Shown: positions 36,801-45,869, counted from the first letter of the stretch. The stretch: DNA of 64,000 nucleotides from JAYPEY01 sp964519245 (GCA_964519245.1 CAZFLK010000008.1:6735-70734); one strand, 5' to 3'. The notes: generated from the sequence alone by a model not told the origin. Numbers and translations: made by a program.

Positions 36801-37536
36801 GGGTCCCAGTGAAATCAGGCGCATCGATGGCAAACGCGTGGCCCTGGTGCAGGCCAACATTGGCGGCGGCTCGCTGGGGGCCGCGGTCGACGCCGCGCGG
36901 AGGAATCTGACCGAGGGCATCGATTGGCCGGTCTACATGGATTTCTTCATCACGGGCCAGAACCAGGAGTGGGAGCGCAGTCGGGGCAGCCTTTTCCTGG
37001 CGCTGGGATTGAGTCTGTTCCTGGTCTACGTGATCATGGCTTCGCAGTTCGAGTCATTGATCCAGCCGTTGATCATCATGTTCACCATTCCGCTGGCGTT
37101 CGTGGGCACGGTTCTCGGACTCAAGTGGCTGGGGATCAACCTCTCGGTGGTGGTCTTCCTGGGCATGATCATGTTGGCCGGCATCGTGGTGAACAACGCC
37201 ATCGTGCTGGTGGATTACACCAACACCCTGCGAAGCCGCGGCATCGTCCTGAAGGAGGCGATCGTCAAAGCCTGCCGCGTCCGGTTGCGGCCGATCCTGA
37301 TGACCACCGCGACCACCGTGTTGGGCCTGCTGCCCATGGCCCTGGGCCTCGGCGACGGAGCCGAGATTCGCACGCCCATGGCCATCGCCGTGATCAGCGG
37401 TCTGCTCACCTCGACCTTCCTGACCCTGCTGATCATCCCGACAATCTACTTCATGTTCGCCTGGGTGGGTGAGCGGTGTTTCCAGACAACGGAGCACGAC
37501 GAGAAAGAAATTCCAAAGCGCATGAACGCGCTGTAA
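33817..37536 (+). CDS. RND efflux permease with a long inserted membrane segment
   Basis: 1239 residues from ATG 33817; the frame stays open upstream through the repeat. RND hallmarks are TDRPVAVLMVFVAAVVFGYF (TM1), porter-domain GAAPEEVENDISRPIEEQLG, TM4 GIGMLVDSSIVVLESIYRC and TM10 MLAGIVVNNAIVLVDYTN. Asp in LVDS keeps the first proton-relay aspartate, the second is Ser, and the TM10 Lys is Asn, as in HAE-1-like pumps outside Proteobacteria. Between TM6 and TM7 (about 35390-35950) lie ~190 extra residues with three or more hydrophobic stretches (IIPLGLLMVVIVGTRVGY, VIPLLVAFAKVRFG, LAIIAFPYVLLRLPLAFVIE). The usual length is about 1030-1050. The exported compound is unknown. Confidence 0.9.
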   Translation: MHSPHPDPNFTTDRPVAVLMVFVAAVVFGYFSLGQLPVTLMPEMSYPTLTVRTQYPGAAPEEVENDISRPIEEQLGVVSGLNEISSISRAGVSDVLLEFVWGTEMGDAIQNTLEKLDMVYLPQQAEKPLLLHYDPSLDPVMELSLSIAKPGAESDDDAKGDVNAAARRLRRVAELQVKRALEPISGVAAARVRGGLEEEIHVLIDSAKLDRVNISISQVLDKLRAANINAAGGRIREGNAEYMIRTINEFENIDEIANTIVYRQEGREIRLKDIGVVVYGQRDREMLTRTDGRESVQIDVYKEADSNMIHVGERIKAAVGGLDGDPQTTLAGRLLKDEGLALQIVADRSIFIENSINEVKSTAITGGALAIVVLLLFLRDLRTTSIIALSIPISIFVTFAPLNLLDVSLNIMSLGGLAMGIGMLVDSSIVVLESIYRCREEGDSVRAAAIRGTKEVRGAVIASTLTSICVFFPMVFVEGLAGQVFSDLGLTVVTSLVASLIVAILFIPMLASRTGLKLKGGAGMVSHPLGGFNGRLTPASLAFRVIIPLGLLMVVIVGTRVGYVDWMEGKAEAAAIENGMPPPTEDDKVDRKELTLETFKKWGRIFVIPLLVAFAKVRFGLKDKTGNSFTGIWSSFRTFADSLKGNIFLAIIAFPYVLLRLPLAFVIEVIGLNLAWLVRLGAGIFWLKFRIMGFLKRIFVRENKAIDPEAERGLYPKLLRLALRFPGAMALLAVACFGVTWVVGKQLQSELLPEVRQNEFTFEAAMPVGTPLDATVATLGQVEQEILSRKEALQIDTMLVMYGFDTANMKRSDEGEHSARFKVLLKKTETPHETEDRVIEEMRGLFQNVPDINVRLTRPVLFSSKKPVVIQINGEDLEELKRFSDQATELLSKEPELADVEPTLRTGAPEVQISYDRQQIVRHGLNINWVASQVRDLVKGAEATRLNRRDRRVPIVVRLDEEDREQVADVGKLTINPGGQTPIPLSSIAELTVGEGPSEIRRIDGKRVALVQANIGGGSLGAAVDAARRNLTEGIDWPVYMDFFITGQNQEWERSRGSLFLALGLSLFLVYVIMASQFESLIQPLIIMFTIPLAFVGTVLGLKWLGINLSVVVFLGMIMLAGIVVNNAIVLVDYTNTLRSRGIVLKEAIVKACRVRLRPILMTTATTVLGLLPMALGLGDGAEIRTPMAIAVISGLLTSTFLTLLIIPTIYFMFAWVGERCFQTTEHDEKEIPKRMNAL

Positions 37537-37545
37537 TCTGATCCC

Positions 37546-37803
37546 ATGACGCAAAAGGCCGTACGGTTGTTGGAAGAGGTCAGACAGATGTCCCGCGAAG
37601 ACAGGGAATGGATTGCGGTACAACTGTACGCGGATGCACATGAACATTCGGCGGTCGATGCCTTGGTGGGCGACCGCAAGAATGTGGATTCCGTGTTGAA
37701 GGAACGGTTGGACGGACCTTTCGAACCGTTTTCCGATAATTGGAAGGACGACGTTCGAGATCGGGCGGCTGACATGCTGCGAGAAGATCGGGATGAAAGT
37801 TAG
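37546..37803 (+). CDS. addiction-module antitoxin-like protein (TIGR02574-type)
   Basis: 85 residues. The N-terminal part, AVRLLEEVRQMSREDREWIA, resembles the 'putative addiction module component' family, in which a short helical protein pairs with a downstream RelE/ParE toxin. Its last 11 bases overlap the toxin start. It is ten bases after the first RND permease and inside the apparent efflux operon, so it may be transcribed by read-through. Confidence 0.68.
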   Translation: MTQKAVRLLEEVRQMSREDREWIAVQLYADAHEHSAVDALVGDRKNVDSVLKERLDGPFEPFSDNWKDDVRDRAADMLREDRDES

Positions 37804-38116
37804 TAAGCATCCTTCAGTTCAGACACGGGATCTGCCCAGAATCTATGCGCGCATCGCTCAAGACAATCCCACCGCCGCGGATCGCGTTCTGGACGCGATC
37901 GAAGCCGCGTTTGAGTTGCTGAGAATGACGCCCTTTGCCGGACCTGAGTACGACATGGAGAACGATGACTTCAAGGGCGTGCGCATGTATCCGGTTCCAC
38001 GTTCTCCCAATTATCTCGTGTTCTACGTCCCCAAGGATGAGGAGATTCGGATCTTGTATGTGATGCATGGCGCCCGGGACATTCCGGCGCGCGTTGCCGA
38101 AGACCTGAGGAGTTAG
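37793..38116 (+). CDS. RelE/ParE-family toxin
   Basis: 107 residues. The sequence MKVSKHPSVQTRDLPRIYAR, DNPTAADRVLDAIEAAFELL, GPEYDMENDDFKGVRMYPVP, NYLVFYVPKDEEIRILYVMH follows the ParE fold: two N-terminal helices, then a beta-sheet with the YLVFY strand and the HGARD end. Targets in this family are DNA gyrase or ribosome-bound mRNA; which one cannot be told here. It is intact, unlike the toxin remnant at 19740. It lies 16 bases before the second RND permease. Confidence 0.82.
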   Translation: MKVSKHPSVQTRDLPRIYARIAQDNPTAADRVLDAIEAAFELLRMTPFAGPEYDMENDDFKGVRMYPVPRSPNYLVFYVPKDEEIRILYVMHGARDIPARVAEDLRS

Positions 38117-38132
38117 AGCCTTCTTTGCCCTC

Positions 38133-41100
38133 ATGCCCTCCGACAACAACATGGTGACGAAGATCACCCGGTTCTCCCTGGACCGGAGGATCACCATGAC
38201 CATGGTGTTCCTGACGATCATTGCCGTCGGCATGATCGCCGCCAAGCGTTTGCCCCTGGAGATGAACCCGCGCGGCCTGGAGGGACATTACATGTCCGTC
38301 CACGCCCGCTGGAATGTCGGCGTGCCGCCGGAGACCATGCAGCGGATCTCGCTGCCGATGGAGGAGGAACTGAGCACGGTGCGCGGCCTGGATCACATCA
38401 CCACTCACGGCTACAAATGGGGCGGCCGGATCGAGATGCGCTTCAAGCACGGCACGGATATGGATGTCGCCTATCGGGAGGTGCGTGACCGCGTCGAGCG
38501 CGCCCGGACCCGCTTTCCCGAAGGGACGGAGAAACCGCACATCTACAAGCACCAACCCGGGGCCGAGCCCATCGTCAGCTTCCGCATCGCCTACGATCAG
38601 GACTCCGATTACTACGAGCTGATCCAAAAGCACGTCCTCACGCCGCTGCAACGCATCGACGGCGTGGCGGACATCGACTTCCGCATCTACCAGCGGGAAC
38701 TCAAGATCGAGGTGGACAAGGACAAGGCCGAGGCCCACGGCATCAACATCAGGGAACTCGCGAACCGCCTGCGCTCGGACAACTTCACCCTCGCCAGCGG
38801 CCACGTCATCGACGGCGGCCGGAAGTACACGCTGAAGTCCTCCAGCTCCTTCAAGAACATGCACGCGATCAAGGACATCCCGATCAAGCCGGGCATCTTC
38901 CTGCGCGACATCGCCACGGTGTCCTTCGAGCCCGAGGAGGCCGAACAGCTCTATCGCTACAAGGGCATGCCGGCCAACGGCATCAACGTGAAGAAGGAAG
39001 GCGAGGCCAACACGGTCGAGATCAGCAGGAAGGTCATCGACACCATCGAAGAGATCAAGCAGAACCCCGAGTTGAAGGGCTTCGACCTGAGCGTCTACCG
39101 CGACGAGGGCAAAGACATCGTCAAACGGCTCTCGGCGCTGATCGACAACGGCAAGGTCGGGGCGATGCTCGCCGCGATCGTCCTGTTCTTCTTCCTGCGC
39201 CAGTTTCGCATGACGATGGTGATCTCGCTGGCCATTCCGCTCTGCCTGCTCGTCGCGATGACCGTGATGTTCTTTGCGGACAAGACCCTGAACCGCCTCA
39301 CCATCATGGGGCTGGTGATCTGCGTGGGACTGCTGGTCGACAACTCGGTCGTGGTTGCCGAGAACATCCACCGCCACTTTACCAACGGCCTCTCCCGTCG
39401 GGACGCCTGCCTCAAGGGCGTCAGTGAAATCGGGTTCGCCATCACCATCGCGACCTGCACGACGCTGATCGTCTTCAGCTCGGCGCTGCTTTTCGACGGC
39501 CGGTTGAAGTTCATGATCAAGAACATGTCGCTGCCGGTGATCACCGCCATCGCCGCCTCGCTGGTCACGGCGCTGTTGTTCATTCCGCTGTGCGTCTACC
39601 TGACGCTTTCGGACAAGAAGCGGGACAAGCCGCGACGCACGCCTTCCTGGCTGTTGGGCGTCGTCTTCAAGTGGATCTACGACAAGACCTTCGAGCGGTT
39701 CAACCGGCTCTACAACCAGGGCCTGAGGTTCTTCCTGCGCCACCGACTCGACATGTCCGTGGTCCTGATCGGTTTGCTTGCCTTCACCTGGACAATGTCC
39801 AAGGGGCTCAATCGCGACCGCAAGGAGCCGGAGTTGCTCCGCTATTTCAGCTTCAACATCCAGTTCCCGGAAAAGTATTCGATGGAAGACCGGCTCAACT
39901 ACATGAAGAAGGTCGAGCGGCAGGTCGAGAAGTTCAACGACGTCTATGACCTTGAGGCCTACGAGGTCTTCTATGCCAAGTGGTATGGGCGCTTCGCCGG
40001 GTTCCTCGCCGTCGATCGCGAGGGCGAGTTGTCGCGGGAGGAGGCGGTCGACCGGCTTTTTGAGGATTTCCCGGAGGAGCCCGGCGTGATCGTCAAATAC
40101 CGCGGCAAAGAGGGCGCGCATCGCAAGGACGACCACCGCTTCATGCATCACATCCGACTCGTGGGCGACGACCCGGATCTGCTCAAACAAGTGGCCGAGG
40201 AGCTCAAACCCACCTTCGAGATCATCCCGGGAGTGGAATCCTTCATGGACAGCGCCGACAAGGCCGAGGCGCCCAGCGAGGTGGCGTTGACGATCGATCG
40301 CGAGAAGGCGGATTCCCTCGGCGTGAATCCGCAGCAACTGGCCGGGACCATCGGGGCGGCCGTGCGCGGCGAGCATCTGCCGCGCTTCAACAACAAGGGG
40401 CGGCAGGTTCCCATGCGGTTGTTGTTCGAGGAGGATGACCGTTCGGAGATCGCGGACATCTACAACTTTCAGATACCCGCCGCGGAAGGCCGGGTCAGCA
40501 CGGTGGGCGCGGTCACGCACACGCGCTACCTGAAGAACGAGGACAACGCGATCCGCCGCGAGAACAAGCGCGTGCAGCAATGGTTCGGCATGAAGCTCAC
40601 TCCGGGGCCGGAGACCTGGAAGACCAAGGGCATGATCGAGCAGACCAAACGGGCCATCGATCTGCCGGAAGGCGTCTCCTTCGACGAACCGCAGAAGGAA
40701 TTCAAGGACGACGACCGCAAGAAGGGCTGGCACATGATCCTGCTGGCGATCCTCTTCGTCTATATGTTGATGGCCTTCTTCTTCGAGAGCACATTGATTC
40801 CACTGTCGATCATCCTGACCATTCCGCTGGCCTCCCTGGGCGCGGTCGCCGTGCTGAAGTTCACCGACACCTTCATCGACCAGATGGTCTACACCGCGGC
40901 GTTGCTGTTGATCGGAATCGTGGTCAACAACGGCATCGTGCTCGTCGACTACGCCAACCGGCTCCGCAGCGGCGGCATGGAACGCGGCGAAGCGCTGTTG
41001 ACTGCGGCGCGGCATCGCTTCCGTCCGATTATCATGACCGCGCTGACCACCATCTGCGGCATGATTCCGCTGACGTTCGGATCCGCCGAGAACATGGGAG

Positions 41101-41279
41101 TCAGCTTCAAGAGCTTCGGCATGGTGCTGATCGGCGGGATGACCTCGGCCACCCTGTTCACGCTGCTCGCGGTCCCGGTCTTTTACACCCTGATCGAGGA
41201 CGCCAAGAACGGCTTCACCAACATCCTGGCCAGCGTGTTCGACCGGTCGGGCAAGGCCGGGAACCAGGGCGCGCCCTGA
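38133..41279 (+). CDS. RND efflux permease
   Basis: 1048 residues, the standard RND length. It starts MPSDNNMVTKITRFSLDRRI before TM1 (TMVFLTIIAVGMIAA); the ATG at 38151 (MVTKITRF) is an alternative. The porter domains include VPPETMQRISLPMEEELSTV. TM4 is GLVICVGLLVDNSVVVAENI (Asp kept, second acid Asn) and TM10 is LLLIGIVVNNGIVLVDYANR (Asn where AcrB has Lys). The proton relay is thus altered in the same way as in the first permease. With the single adaptor upstream, the two permeases may form a heteromeric pump, as in MdtBC. The TA pair separates them. Confidence 0.9.
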   Translation: MPSDNNMVTKITRFSLDRRITMTMVFLTIIAVGMIAAKRLPLEMNPRGLEGHYMSVHARWNVGVPPETMQRISLPMEEELSTVRGLDHITTHGYKWGGRIEMRFKHGTDMDVAYREVRDRVERARTRFPEGTEKPHIYKHQPGAEPIVSFRIAYDQDSDYYELIQKHVLTPLQRIDGVADIDFRIYQRELKIEVDKDKAEAHGINIRELANRLRSDNFTLASGHVIDGGRKYTLKSSSSFKNMHAIKDIPIKPGIFLRDIATVSFEPEEAEQLYRYKGMPANGINVKKEGEANTVEISRKVIDTIEEIKQNPELKGFDLSVYRDEGKDIVKRLSALIDNGKVGAMLAAIVLFFFLRQFRMTMVISLAIPLCLLVAMTVMFFADKTLNRLTIMGLVICVGLLVDNSVVVAENIHRHFTNGLSRRDACLKGVSEIGFAITIATCTTLIVFSSALLFDGRLKFMIKNMSLPVITAIAASLVTALLFIPLCVYLTLSDKKRDKPRRTPSWLLGVVFKWIYDKTFERFNRLYNQGLRFFLRHRLDMSVVLIGLLAFTWTMSKGLNRDRKEPELLRYFSFNIQFPEKYSMEDRLNYMKKVERQVEKFNDVYDLEAYEVFYAKWYGRFAGFLAVDREGELSREEAVDRLFEDFPEEPGVIVKYRGKEGAHRKDDHRFMHHIRLVGDDPDLLKQVAEELKPTFEIIPGVESFMDSADKAEAPSEVALTIDREKADSLGVNPQQLAGTIGAAVRGEHLPRFNNKGRQVPMRLLFEEDDRSEIADIYNFQIPAAEGRVSTVGAVTHTRYLKNEDNAIRRENKRVQQWFGMKLTPGPETWKTKGMIEQTKRAIDLPEGVSFDEPQKEFKDDDRKKGWHMILLAILFVYMLMAFFFESTLIPLSIILTIPLASLGAVAVLKFTDTFIDQMVYTAALLLIGIVVNNGIVLVDYANRLRSGGMERGEALLTAARHRFRPIIMTALTTICGMIPLTFGSAENMGVSFKSFGMVLIGGMTSATLFTLLAVPVFYTLIEDAKNGFTNILASVFDRSGKAGNQGAP

Positions 41280-41360
41280 ATAGACGCGGATTGATGCGGC
41301 GTCCGAGATGGGTGTATTGATTGGCCCAGGCGGCGCGTCCGCCGCGCCCGTTTTCATCTT

Positions 41361-42671
41361 ATGCCTGTCGCTGCCCCAACTCAGTTCGCGTTCGACCGTC
41401 GCCGTTTTCTGCGAGCAGCCGGGGTGACGTTGGCAATGCCTTTGTTCGATTCGGCGGCGTTGCTGCGAGGGCAGTCTGCTCCCCGGGCCGAACCTGGATT
41501 CAATCCGGACGGCGTTCCCCGGCGGATGGTCTGCATCTGCAACAACATGGGGTTCTATCCGCCGAACCTGATTCCGGAGAAGGCGGACCGCGACTACGAG
41601 GCCACGCGTTACCTGAAAACGCTGGCTTCATTGCGCAATGATTTCACCTTCCTGTCCGGTGTGTCGCACCCCGAGGTCGATGGCGGTCACGCGTCGGAAA
41701 AATGCTTCCTGACGACCGCGCCGCATCCGGGAGGCAACAGTTTTCGCAACACGGTTTCGCTGGATCAGTTTGCCGCGCCTTATGTGGGACGCGAAACGCG
41801 TTTCCCCTCGTTGGTCCTGACCGCGAATGGTGAGCAGTCGTTGTCCTGGACCCAGGCGGGTGTGCCGATTCCGGGTTACGCCCGCCCTTCCCAGGTGTTT
41901 CGGCGTTTGTTTTTTCGCGGCACGGCGGCGGAAATGAAGGCGCGGGAGCTGGAACTACGCCAGGGCCGGAGCATCATGGATGCCGCCCTGAGCCAAGCAA
42001 GGACGCTTCGCCGCGAGCTCAATGCGGCCGATCGCGACAAGTTGGATGAGTATCTCACTTCGGTGCGGGAGGTCGAACGCCAGATGCTGCGACAGCAGGA
42101 GTGGGACAGCAAACCCAGACCCAAGGTGACGGCGAAGCCGCCGGTGGATATCGAAGGCGAAGCCGATGTCACGGGGCGGACGCGTTTGATGTACGAGCTG
42201 ACCCGACTCGCCTTGGCAACGGATTCCACCCGCCTGGTCACCATCTTCGTGGAGGGCTTCTTCGTCGTGCCGCCAATCAAGGGCGTGGATCAGGGCTATC
42301 ATACGGTCGCACACCACAGCCAGGATCCGGCCAAGATCGCTCAGTTGGGGATCATCGAAGAGGAACAGTTCCGTATCTTTCGCGATTTTCTGGTGCGCTT
42401 GAAAGCTGTGAAGGAGGAAGGCGAGACGCTGTTGGATCGGACGATGGTCCTGTACGGGTCCAACATCGGCAACGGCAGCAGTCACGACACCCGCAATGTC
42501 CCCGCGCTATTGGCCGGCGGCGGCTTCCGGCACGGGCGACACCTGGCCTTCGATCGGGATCAGAATCAACCCCTCGGCAACCTGTTCGTCTCGATGCTGC
42601 AACGTCTGGGAATCGAAACGGATCGCTTCGGGTCGGGGCGGGGGACAATGCGCGGTTTGGAAATGACGTAA
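41361..42671 (+). CDS. DUF1552 family Tat-exported protein (no adjacent PSD partner)
   Basis: 436 residues. The N-terminus FDRRRFLRAAGVTLAMPLFD is a Tat signal. Family motifs are present: RRMVCICNNMGFYPPNLIPE, LSGVSHPEVDGGH, DRTMVLYGSNIGNGSSHDTR and LLAGGGFRHGRHLAFDRDQN. It is a paralogue of the protein at 14733, but the usual DUF1592-type cytochrome is not upstream: the preceding gene is an RND permease ending 81 bases earlier. It may work with the distant PSD protein or with one encoded outside this window. It converges on the sialidase-like gene with a 20-base gap. Confidence 0.9.
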   Translation: MPVAAPTQFAFDRRRFLRAAGVTLAMPLFDSAALLRGQSAPRAEPGFNPDGVPRRMVCICNNMGFYPPNLIPEKADRDYEATRYLKTLASLRNDFTFLSGVSHPEVDGGHASEKCFLTTAPHPGGNSFRNTVSLDQFAAPYVGRETRFPSLVLTANGEQSLSWTQAGVPIPGYARPSQVFRRLFFRGTAAEMKARELELRQGRSIMDAALSQARTLRRELNAADRDKLDEYLTSVREVERQMLRQQEWDSKPRPKVTAKPPVDIEGEADVTGRTRLMYELTRLALATDSTRLVTIFVEGFFVVPPIKGVDQGYHTVAHHSQDPAKIAQLGIIEEEQFRIFRDFLVRLKAVKEEGETLLDRTMVLYGSNIGNGSSHDTRNVPALLAGGGFRHGRHLAFDRDQNQPLGNLFVSMLQRLGIETDRFGSGRGTMRGLEMT

Positions 42672-42691
42672 CGAGGGGCTCCGCCTCCGAA

Positions 42692-44434
42692 TCACTTTAC
42701 CCGGACGCGAACCGACTCCAGCAGGAGGCCCTCGACATCCTTGGCCCGGGAGGTTGACCGAAGTCTCAGGTAGCAGAATCCGTAGCGATGCTGCCTAGAT
42801 ACGCCGAACTGCTTGATCACCTTTCCATCCAGCAAGGCCCGGCAATTGCCTATGTCATTCCAGCGCAGTTCCAGCTCATGCCAGCGGTCGGGTTGAAGCC
42901 GGTGGCTGGAGGCAAGGCGGCCGCTGGGCGAAATCAACAAACGCATGGGCGCCTCCTCCTCGCCGGCGTCGTCGCAGGGTTCGTAAAATCGATCCGTAAC
43001 GCTGATCTGCGCGCCGCCGAACCGGGGGCCGATGCGCAACCCGAGAACGAGCTTTCCTTCCCGCCCCGCCGGAAAATTCCAGACTGCGCCGTCACCGGGC
43101 AGTTCATCCGGCTTTCGAATCTGCAGCGCCATTTGGCCCGACTTGTCGGGATGGTCGACCAGCCGCGCGCCCGGTTGGCGGTCCCGCCACCAACGCGCGA
43201 CCGGTCCGAGGCCCTTGAAAACATGCCAGGCCTCGAGATTCTCGAAGTTTTCGGCCTGCGTCCGCTCCTCCAGCCAATCGGGATCGATCAGCCATCGTCT
43301 CCGCCGTTCCGCGCCTTGTCCCGCCACCAGGAGGATCCTGCCGTCCCGGGTTGCCGTGGCGTGCGGGTAGGCCGTGCCGCGGTCGCCGGACCGGGGCGGT
43401 GTTTCGTTGCGCCAAGGGTCCCGGTAGACCTCGCGAAATCCCCGCCAACTGCGACCCTCGTCCGAGGAGATCGCCGCGTGCAAGGCGTCGCGACCGCCGT
43501 AGACTCCGGCTCCCCCGACCCGTGGCGGCATGACACAGTTGTTCCAGAAAAGCGCGATGCGATCGTCCGGCAAGCGCGTCAGAAAGGCCGGGGAATTGGA
43601 TGAGGGAAAGCGGGTCGGGGTCGCGTCGAACCATTCGGCCCCATCGGGCGAAAAGGATTCATAGAGCGCGCCGGTTTGCGATCGGATCAACATCCAGGTC
43701 CGGCCGTCCTTGAGTTGGACGAGGCAGGGTTCGCAGGCCCCGTAGTTGGAGCCGTTGTAGCCTTCGACGCACGGCGCCGTCAGGGCCGCCTCAGATGGTT
43801 TCCAGGTCCGGCCGTCGTCGTCCGAGTAGACCGCAGTGCAGACATTGGGCCCGGACGGCGGACCGGTGGGAACGTTTGGTCGCCAGTGGGCGAAGGGCGC
43901 GATGATCCTTCCTTCCGCCAACTGATACAAACCCTGGATCGAGCCGCAGTAGCCCTCGTAGATGCGCTGCGGCTTTGACCAAGTCTTGCGCCCGAAGGTC
44001 GAGCGCAGGTGATGGAGATCAATGAACCGGTCAACATTGGGGGCGCGTCCCTCGCCGCGGGCTTTGGGAATGACGAGATGAATCTCCTGGTTGCGGTCCA
44101 ACAACGGAACGGGTCCGCCCCAACCCCCCGGCTCCAGCCGGGTCAGCAGCTCCGGAGGACTCCAGGTCCGACCATCGTCCTTGGACCGGATTGCGAAGAT
44201 GCCGACGCCTCCGTCGTGTCCCCGGCGTTGAAAGGACAACACTGTTCCATCCTTCAAGGTGACGGCAGCCGCAGCTGGAGCCCGGCCTGAGGATGCGGAC
44301 CCGCCCGGTCCGAGATCAATCGGAGCGTGAGGCGCCGCGCCGCCCGGCGATGCCAGCCGGGTCAACGCCAAACCGACAACCAGGATCGTTCGCAATGATC
44401 CCACGCCGAACTGTCCCCGCCCATTCAGTTGCAT
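42692..44434 (-). CDS. secreted sialidase/BNR-repeat propeller protein
   Basis: 580 residues from the ATG at 44434, which opens a signal (LRTILVVGLALTRLASPGGA); an ATG at 44455 adds seven residues. At least three Asp-box (S-x-D-x-G-x-T-W) repeats are present: SKDDGRTW (84-91), SDDDGRTW and SSDEGRSW, marking a six-bladed sialidase-type propeller. The C-terminal 190 residues look like a beta-sandwich (WHELELRWNDIGNCRALLDG), perhaps carbohydrate-binding. The catalytic Arg triad and Tyr/Glu of true sialidases were not confirmed by eye, so the substrate could be another acidic or sulfated sugar. Confidence 0.78.
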   Translation of the reverse strand: MQLNGRGQFGVGSLRTILVVGLALTRLASPGGAAPHAPIDLGPGGSASSGRAPAAAAVTLKDGTVLSFQRRGHDGGVGIFAIRSKDDGRTWSPPELLTRLEPGGWGGPVPLLDRNQEIHLVIPKARGEGRAPNVDRFIDLHHLRSTFGRKTWSKPQRIYEGYCGSIQGLYQLAEGRIIAPFAHWRPNVPTGPPSGPNVCTAVYSDDDGRTWKPSEAALTAPCVEGYNGSNYGACEPCLVQLKDGRTWMLIRSQTGALYESFSPDGAEWFDATPTRFPSSNSPAFLTRLPDDRIALFWNNCVMPPRVGGAGVYGGRDALHAAISSDEGRSWRGFREVYRDPWRNETPPRSGDRGTAYPHATATRDGRILLVAGQGAERRRRWLIDPDWLEERTQAENFENLEAWHVFKGLGPVARWWRDRQPGARLVDHPDKSGQMALQIRKPDELPGDGAVWNFPAGREGKLVLGLRIGPRFGGAQISVTDRFYEPCDDAGEEEAPMRLLISPSGRLASSHRLQPDRWHELELRWNDIGNCRALLDGKVIKQFGVSRQHRYGFCYLRLRSTSRAKDVEGLLLESVRVRVK

Positions 44435-44525
44435 GTCTTGCTTCACCGCCCACACAGCTTGCCTGATTCACGAACGCATTCCAACGCGCTTGTGGCGCCT
44501 GAGGGTTGCGGCTAGCCTGCGGCGC

Positions 44526-45866
44526 ATGCCGGCTGAGGACAGCGTCAATCGAGAGGAGCCCAGCAGACGAAAGCTGATTGGAGGCTGCTGCCTGATTCTA
44601 TCCGCGATGAGTCTGGCCTACTCATCCGGCCTGGTTCCGACCTTCGAGTGGCTGCGCAGCAACGCCACGGCGCGAATCGTCGGGTTCCTCTTGCACGCCG
44701 GCTTCTTGACGATCGGGGCGGCGATGTTCCTGCCCCGGCGGCCTTCCGCGTTCGCGAAAGCGGGCTTGTCGGTCGCCGCGACACTGACAGCCATTGCGCT
44801 GAACGTGGCGATCGTCCAGATCTTCGTTGAGATGACGCCGATCACGGTCGGTTGGCGTTCGCGGGCGCCGCTCCGCGAGCTGAACGAGTTCGGCTTCCGG
44901 GGTCGCAGTGTGGTCGGCGATCCGCAGAAGCCGGTTGTTGTCCTGCTGGGTGATTCGCAGGTCGAGGCGATGGCGGGCACGATGGAGCAGATGCCCGAGG
45001 CGCGCCTGGAGCGGCATCTCGCCGGTCAGGGCATCGACGCGCGGGTCTGTTCCCTGGGGACGGCGGGCTACGGCCAGGACCAGCAGTACTTTGCCCTGCG
45101 GGAATACCTCGAGAATCATTCGGCCGACCTGATCGCGCTCTGGTATACGCCGGGGAACGACATCTGGAACAACCTCTTCCCCACCTACATGCCGGCGAAC
45201 GGCGCGGTGAAGCCGACCTTTCGCCTGATCGACGACGAGTTGAAGCCGCCGTTTCTCGAGTGGGGCTCCCGGAATTTCAGCTCGCCGATCAAGGCGATTG
45301 CGTTGTTGCAACGATCGCGCTCGCGTTCCCTGTTCGAGAAGCGGGACGAGCTATGGGAGACCTTCCTGCCTCCGCCCAATGGCCCGCTGAAGAATTGGAC
45401 GGGTCCCGTGGACGACGCCTGGGAGGACGTGCCGGATTACCTGTCGCTGATCCTGGAGAACCTGGAAACCGAGAAGAGCCATTTCTCCATCTGGTTGACC
45501 CCGCCCAGCCCGAGGGTGAAGCACGGAATCCGGCTGACCCGGCGCATCCTGATGGAGATCCGCTCCCTGGCGGAATCCCATGACGCGCGACTGGTCGTGT
45601 TCCATGCCGGCCAACCGCTGCGCACCGACGGGACCGAACGCGTCTTCAGCCTCTCAGGCAAGCAATACCGCGCCGCCGAATCGCAGATTGAGAGGACTGT
45701 CGATCAGCTTGCGGAAGGCTTCGATTGGATCCGTCTGCCCGTGCGCCTGGAGGACTGGCGCGTCAGCGAGGTTGACAGTCATTTGAACGCCGCGGCCAAC
45801 GACGACACGATGCGCCGGCTGGCCGTCGAGCTGCGATCCCGGATCGGCGCGCCTGCGGGTGATTGA
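44526..45866 (+). CDS. membrane-anchored SGNH-hydrolase-like protein
   Basis: 446 residues. ATG 44526 precedes three hydrophobic segments (LIGGCCLILSAMSLAYSSGL, IVGFLLHAGFLTIGAAMFL, LSVAATLTAIALNVAIVQIF). The extracytoplasmic domain then shows the SGNH pattern: VVLLGDSQVEAMAG (S144), SLGTAGYGQDQQYFAL (block II Gly), and D417-S-H419 as the terminal Asp/His pair. Membrane-linked SGNH proteins of this layout often remove or add acetyl groups on polysaccharides. The gene is divergent from the sialidase-like gene; the start codons are about 90 bases apart. It converges with the SDR gene, whose stop codon lies three bases beyond this one's. Confidence 0.72.
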   Translation: MPAEDSVNREEPSRRKLIGGCCLILSAMSLAYSSGLVPTFEWLRSNATARIVGFLLHAGFLTIGAAMFLPRRPSAFAKAGLSVAATLTAIALNVAIVQIFVEMTPITVGWRSRAPLRELNEFGFRGRSVVGDPQKPVVVLLGDSQVEAMAGTMEQMPEARLERHLAGQGIDARVCSLGTAGYGQDQQYFALREYLENHSADLIALWYTPGNDIWNNLFPTYMPANGAVKPTFRLIDDELKPPFLEWGSRNFSSPIKAIALLQRSRSRSLFEKRDELWETFLPPPNGPLKNWTGPVDDAWEDVPDYLSLILENLETEKSHFSIWLTPPSPRVKHGIRLTRRILMEIRSLAESHDARLVVFHAGQPLRTDGTERVFSLSGKQYRAAESQIERTVDQLAEGFDWIRLPVRLEDWRVSEVDSHLNAAANDDTMRRLAVELRSRIGAPAGD

Positions 45867-45869
45867 GAT

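Noticed and set aside
37971..41357. Very long open frame on the minus strand opposite the second RND permease
   Set aside because: It is a GC-driven shadow: the plus strand has all RND motifs, while the minus product is low-complexity, rich in His, Asp, Gln and Arg, and has no domain.
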